Positions 60,589-64,000 of a stretch of DNA of 64,000 nt are shown piece after piece (the first letter of the stretch is position 1; every line of letters begins with the position of its first letter). The stretch is taken from positions 2,640,501-2,704,500 of the forward strand of contig NZ_CP096147.1 of assembly GCF_026016445.1 (NCBI RefSeq). The letters run 5' to 3'. Under the pieces are notes generated by a model. It had not been told where the DNA came from. It was given only the letters and a program-made list of their open reading frames with translations, and made no database searches. The translations under genes were made by a program, and so were the position numbers. The DNA is from Cognatishimia activa. Lineage in GTDB: Bacteria > Pseudomonadota > Alphaproteobacteria > Rhodobacterales > Rhodobacteraceae.

Positions 60589-61778
60589 CATTTGCCCAGA
60601 CCCGCTTCCGCTTCGATCTGCTTTCGAGATTTTCGCGCCCGTTCTGTGGCTGATTTTAACTGACCACAGGCCGCCATGATGTCTTCACCGCGCGGCTTTC
60701 GGATCGGGCTGGCATATCCGGCCTGATAGATAATATTCGCGAAAGCCCGAATGCGATTGTTGGACGATCGCTTGTAAGGCGCGCCCGGCCACTCATTGAA
60801 TGGGATCAAGTTGATCTTCGCCGGGATATTGTGACGCTTGATATGGTCGATCAAACGATGCGCGTCTTCATCTGAATCATTCACACCATCCAGCATCACG
60901 TATTCAAAAGTGATCCGCTCGGAATTGGAAACCTTTGGATACGCCGCCAATGCAGCCAGCAGTTCTTCGATATTCCAGCGTTTGTTGATAGGCACCAACA
61001 TATCGCGAGTTTCATCTGTGGTGGCGTGGAAGGAAATCGCCAGCAGGCAACCGATCTCTTCTGCTGTACGCGCAATCTCCGGCACAACGCCGGACGTCGA
61101 CAAGGTGATACGGCGGCGGCTCAGGGAAATGCCTTCCCCGTCCATGGCGATATTCATCGCGTCACGCACATTGTCGAAGTTATAAAGCGGCTCGCCCATA
61201 CCCATCAGAACGATGTTGGACAGCAGTCGGGTTTCATCCTTCGGCGCGCCCGGCACCGGCCATTCTTCCAAATCGTCTCGCGCCATCATGACCTGACCAA
61301 CAATTTCGCCAGCGGTCAGGTTGCGCACGAGTTTCTGCGTTCCGGTATGACAGAAGGAGCAAGTCAGCGTGCAACCAACCTGAGACGAGACACACAATGT
61401 GCCGCGGTCTTCCTCGGGGATGTAAACGACCTCGACCTCATGGGCGCCTGCGATCTTCACAAGATACTTACGGGTGCCATCTTCAGAAACCTGCTTGGAC
61501 ACCACTTCCGGGATTTCGACCACAAACTTTTCATCCAACTCAGCACGATAGGCTTTGGACAGGTTGGTCATCTCGTGAAAGTCACGCACGCCCCACTGAT
61601 AGATCCATTGCCAGATCTGCCCCACACGCATTTTCGCCTGTTTCTCAGGCGTGCCGTTTTCAATCAGCACGTCGCGCAGCTTGTCGCGAGTCAGCCCAAC
61701 AAGGTTCAGCTTACCTTCGGTTGGCAGCTTGCGCGGGATGGTATGTACGTCCTGCGTAATCGGTGCGCTGGCGGTCAT
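60588..61778 (-). CDS. rlmN: 23S rRNA (adenine(2503)-C2)-methyltransferase RlmN
   Basis: A 396-residue radical SAM enzyme that methylates A2503 of 23S rRNA and A37 of some tRNAs. The 4Fe-4S motif CTLTCSFC occurs in [29 protein letters not shown] and SGVVPEI are characteristic. [17 protein letters not shown] and the C-terminal [12 protein letters not shown], with a catalytic Cys, complete it. ATG 61778 is chosen; the frame to 61922 shows no conservation. It is divergent from the small barrel protein gene at 61912. Confidence 0.96.
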   Translation of the reverse strand: MTASAPITQDVHTIPRKLPTEGKLNLVGLTRDKLRDVLIENGTPEKQAKMRVGQIWQWIYQWGVRDFHEMTNLSKAYRAELDEKFVVEIPEVVSKQVSEDGTRKYLVKIAGAHEVEVVYIPEEDRGTLCVSSQVGCTLTCSFCHTGTQKLVRNLTAGEIVGQVMMARDDLEEWPVPGAPKDETRLLSNIVLMGMGEPLYNFDNVRDAMNIAMDGEGISLSRRRITLSTSGVVPEIARTAEEIGCLLAISFHATTDETRDMLVPINKRWNIEELLAALAAYPKVSNSERITFEYVMLDGVNDSDEDAHRLIDHIKRHNIPAKINLIPFNEWPGAPYKRSSNNRIRAFANIIYQAGYASPIRKPRGEDIMAACGQLKSATERARKSRKQIEAEAGLGK

Positions 61779-61911
61779 GGCATGAGTCTCCGGGAGTTCA
61801 GGCGCGTCTGATACACGATACAGGCAATTTTGCAAACCGCACAGCCCACTGCCATTTTCCGTCAGCGCTTTCGTGGATACAGTTCTAGACATTCGATTAA
61901 AGGAGATACTG

Positions 61912-62217
61912 ATGTCCGTCATTGAAACCGTGCGCTATCGGCTGAAAGAAGGGGCAACCACTGAGGCAGCAGTGGCTGCTTGGGAAGAAAGCCAAAGCTT
62001 TGCGCGCGCCCAAAAAGGATTTCTAGCGCGTAAGATCGCCGTCACAGATGAGGGCGAGTTTCTAGATCATGTGGAATGGGCGAGCATGGATGATGCCAAA
62101 GCAGCTGCATCCAATTTTGATCCGGGCAAGTACCCTGAATTACTCGGCCTTGTTAAAGTGCTGGACGAGAGCAGCATGGTGATGACCCATTACACTGTTA
62201 TGGGATCAACCGACTAA
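61912..62217 (+). CDS. small dimeric alpha-beta-barrel protein (ABM-like)
   Basis: A 101-residue protein with the strand-helix pattern of ABM/quinol monooxygenase-like barrels: [41 protein letters not shown], then [16 protein letters not shown]. The match is structural and weak in sequence, so its function is not assigned. AAGGAGAT five bases before ATG 61912 is an excellent ribosome-binding site. It is single, divergent from rlmN and convergent with the IalB-family gene across a terminator. Confidence 0.7.
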   Translation: MSVIETVRYRLKEGATTEAAVAAWEESQSFARAQKGFLARKIAVTDEGEFLDHVEWASMDDAKAAASNFDPGKYPELLGLVKVLDESSMVMTHYTVMGSTD

Positions 62218-62222
62218 TTGAA

Positions 62223-62252
62223 AAGCCCCAGAGAAGTCTCCGGGGCTCTTTC
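62223..62252. terminator. Rho-independent terminator between convergent genes
   Basis: AGCCCC and GGGGCT form the base of a stem continued by GAGA/TCTC after one mismatch, with T tracts on both sides. It is stronger for the minus strand (IalB-family gene). Confidence 0.8.
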
Positions 62253-62271
62253 AAGAATTCAGGTTTGCTGA

Positions 62272-62808
62272 TCAGCCGCAGCGTTTGCCAGCATCATCAT
62301 GTGCTGCGGTAAAGCCCAGCAAAGAGAACGTGTCTTTGGTGCGGGTACCTCGGCCACTTTCGCCGGATAGAATCGCTTGTTTGCCGCGCTTCATCGCCGC
62401 TACGATTTTCGCATCATCATCTGCGCTCTGAGGCCACGCCCATTCGCCTTCGGTGAACAGATCATAGGTGTTGTCGTCCACCTTCATGCTGACCGTAGAT
62501 CCGGACTTAAACGGATAGCCTCCGGTAAAGCCCACCTGACCTTTGACCCCGGCATCTGGACGGAAAAATACCATCAACAGGGTCTGAGACCGGTTCACAG
62601 CCACAACCGCGCCGTTGCGGGTATTTACACTTTCTTTGAACGTTGTGACGGCCCAACATTCTTTCGGGCTGCTTTCCACAAAAACGCTCCAATCGGTTTT
62701 TGCCGCAACCTGATTGCTACTTTCCTGCGCCATGGCAGTAGAGCCAATCATCGTCAGCGCGCCCAGGACTGTCCCCATGACGGTCGCGCGCAATGTATTT
62801 GATCCCAT
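62272..62808 (-). CDS. invasion-associated locus B (IalB) family protein
   Basis: A 178-residue exported protein. The signal peptide covers about residues 1-27 (ending STAMAQ). The IalB domain shows DWSVFVESSPKECWAVTTF, GQVGFTGGYPFKSGSTVSMKV and WAWPQSADDDAKIVAAMKRG. Two cysteines (one in KECW, one at the C-terminus, KRCG) probably form a disulphide. In Bartonella the family aids erythrocyte entry, but in marine bacteria it is a general periplasmic or outer-membrane protein of unknown role. ATG 62808, with GGAGG upstream, is preferred over the TTG at 62823. Confidence 0.85.
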   Translation of the reverse strand: MGSNTLRATVMGTVLGALTMIGSTAMAQESSNQVAAKTDWSVFVESSPKECWAVTTFKESVNTRNGAVVAVNRSQTLLMVFFRPDAGVKGQVGFTGGYPFKSGSTVSMKVDDNTYDLFTEGEWAWPQSADDDAKIVAAMKRGKQAILSGESGRGTRTKDTFSLLGFTAAHDDAGKRCG

Positions 62809-62973
62809 TGTTACAGCCTCCAAGCTGTCCTTGCCCTCAATTCCGAAACTGACCGCACCGTTGACCGGTTTTGTTATTGCGGCATTCCCTTCTCGATGGG
62901 CTTACAATACTCTTATTTTTGCCAAGCGCGAAAGCCCCGTTGGCACGAAATCGCCCATAATTTGAAGGTGCTT

Positions 62974-63969
62974 ATGATCAATCCCGTTAACCTGGTCGAA
63001 ATCTGGCGCGGATCACTGCTCGAAAGTGTGCATCAAGGCCACGCTGTGGTCTGTCATGCAAGCGGAGATATCCTACATGCTTGGGGGGATCCCGACGCTT
63101 TGGTCTATCCACGCAGCTCTGCAAAAATGATCCAAGCCTTGCCGTTAATCGAAAGCGGAGCTGCGGATCGGTTTGGATTGAGCGCAGCACAATTGGCGCT
63201 TGCTTGCGCTTCTCATAACGGCGCAGCGATCCACACCGATCGCGTTCAATCTTGGCTCACTGATCTAGAGCTAGACGATTCTGCTCTGCGATGCGGGGCT
63301 CAAGCCCCGCTCGAAAAGTCAGTACGCCATGGCATGATCAAGACAGATGACTCTCCTTGCCAGTATCACAACAATTGTTCTGGCAAACATGCAGGGTTTC
63401 TGACTCTCAGTAAGCACTTGGGCGCAGGTCCAGAATACGTAGAGTCAGATCATCCTGTGCAGCAGGCCATTTTCGATGCTTTCAATGAAGTCACAGGGTT
63501 TGAAAGCCCGACTTTTGGTATTGATGGTTGCTCCGCGCCAAATCCGGCAACCACTATCCATGCCATGGCCCGCGCCATGGCTTTCTTTGCTTCCGCGAAT
63601 CCAGATGGCGATTTACGAAATCGCGCGGCAGCTCGGTTGCGAAACGCGATGATGGCCTATCCAGAACTTGTCGCAGGTGAAGGTCGCCCCTGCACGCGTT
63701 TGATGCGTGCCTGCAATGGAAAGGTAGCGATTAAATTTGGAGCAGAGGCTTACTTCATTGCCATCATCCCAGATCAGAAGCTCGGCGTTGCTCTGAAGAT
63801 TTCTGACGGCAGTACGCGCGCTGCAAACTGCGCGATTGCGGCGATTCTGGTGAAACTGGGCCTGCTGGATTCTGAGCATCCTGAAGCACAGGCCTACATC
63901 AACGAACCAATCATAAACTGGCGCGGGATCCATACCGGCTGGATGCGCCCGGCGCCTACGTTGCAATAA
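62974..63969 (+). CDS. L-asparaginase (rhizobial type II-like, PF06089)
   Basis: A 331-residue asparaginase of the family typified by Rhizobium etli AnsA/ReAV, unrelated to E. coli AnsB. The likely catalytic Ser-Ser-x-Lys is in YPRSSAKMIQALPLIESGA. NNCSGKHAGFL carries the conserved Cys and Lys of the metal-binding site. FGIDGCSAPNPATTIHAMA is a further signature. It hydrolyses asparagine to aspartate and ammonia. No signal peptide is present, so it is cytoplasmic. GAAGGTG precedes ATG 62974. A terminator directly follows. Confidence 0.9.
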   Translation: MINPVNLVEIWRGSLLESVHQGHAVVCHASGDILHAWGDPDALVYPRSSAKMIQALPLIESGAADRFGLSAAQLALACASHNGAAIHTDRVQSWLTDLELDDSALRCGAQAPLEKSVRHGMIKTDDSPCQYHNNCSGKHAGFLTLSKHLGAGPEYVESDHPVQQAIFDAFNEVTGFESPTFGIDGCSAPNPATTIHAMARAMAFFASANPDGDLRNRAAARLRNAMMAYPELVAGEGRPCTRLMRACNGKVAIKFGAEAYFIAIIPDQKLGVALKISDGSTRAANCAIAAILVKLGLLDSEHPEAQAYINEPIINWRGIHTGWMRPAPTLQ

Positions 63970-63995
63970 AAAGGCGGCTGATTAGCCGCCTTTTT
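63968..63995 (+). terminator. Rho-independent terminator of the asparaginase gene
   Basis: AAAAAGGCGGCT and AGCCGCCTTTTT pair perfectly around GATT. It begins within the asparaginase stop codon. Confidence 0.92.
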
Positions 63996-64000
63996 AAGAT

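Noticed and set aside
61026..61811. 261-codon + strand frame opposite rlmN
   Set aside because: It is an antisense shadow; rlmN is conserved throughout this stretch.

Overview
The window looks like a chromosomal segment of a marine Rhodobacteraceae (Roseobacter-group alphaproteobacterium). The signs are moderate GC, families I know mainly from that group (DUF6478 and DUF6525 proteins, an IalB-type exported protein, Hint-domain proteins, a MoxR/DUF58/DUF4159 operon) and the glnK-amtB pair. I cannot fix the genus from sequence alone. I saw no rRNA or tRNA gene, IS element, prophage or CRISPR array. Gene density is high, with many 4-bp ATGA start/stop overlaps and several convergent pairs whose stop codons overlap.

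Layout, left to right. 1-3.9 kb: accD (cut by the window edge), a CPBP membrane protease, a putative lipoprotein and a DUF6478/small coiled-coil protein pair. 3.9-8.5 kb: a FadH-like flavoenzyme, then a two-gene operon of small alpha-beta-barrel proteins (ABM and NIPSNAP) divergent from an ArsR-type regulator, then a LysR regulator. 8.5-10 kb: the lipid-transport genes mlaC and mlaA. 10.1-12.9 kb: a ridA / GDPD / FemAB-like acyltransferase / pterin dehydratase operon. 12.9-21.1 kb: peroxiredoxin, ferredoxin-reductase-like enzyme, rsmD, a DUF2189 membrane protein, map, sfsA and a TetR regulator around an operator-like palindrome, a cinA-type gene, a GNAT and an OmpA-family protein. 21.1-25.3 kb: a bifunctional class A PBP and glnK-amtB.

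25.3-35.8 kb: thioesterase, VOC protein, an aromatic/aspartate aminotransferase with sseA, smpB, an ECF sigma factor followed by an exported NTF2-like protein, a DUF2267 protein, rppH, and a gpmI-envC-ctpA operon. 35.9-42.6 kb: a MoxR/DUF58/BatA-DUF4159/large membrane protein operon. 42.6-53.4 kb: DUF1285 protein, VOC protein, polA, saccharopine dehydrogenase-like gene, a phosphotransferase, a lytic transglycosylase, a YafY-type WYL regulator divergent from a DUF1801 gene, and rnr. 53.4-64 kb: a dapE operon, a Hint-domain protein, a GluR0-like ligand-gated ion-channel homologue, dapD, a LOG-family protein, rlmN, an IalB-family protein and an L-asparaginase.

Most of the window is housekeeping: cell-envelope growth and hydrolysis, lysine/DAP synthesis, nitrogen control, and RNA processing and translation quality control. 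The items I rate most worth a second look are the GluR0-like channel with a non-potassium pore sequence, a strongly structured non-coding stretch ending in a terminator in front of a VOC gene, the ECF sigma/NTF2-like pair, the MoxR operon with several degenerate vWA-like metal sites, and three palindromes that look like operators of adjacent regulators.
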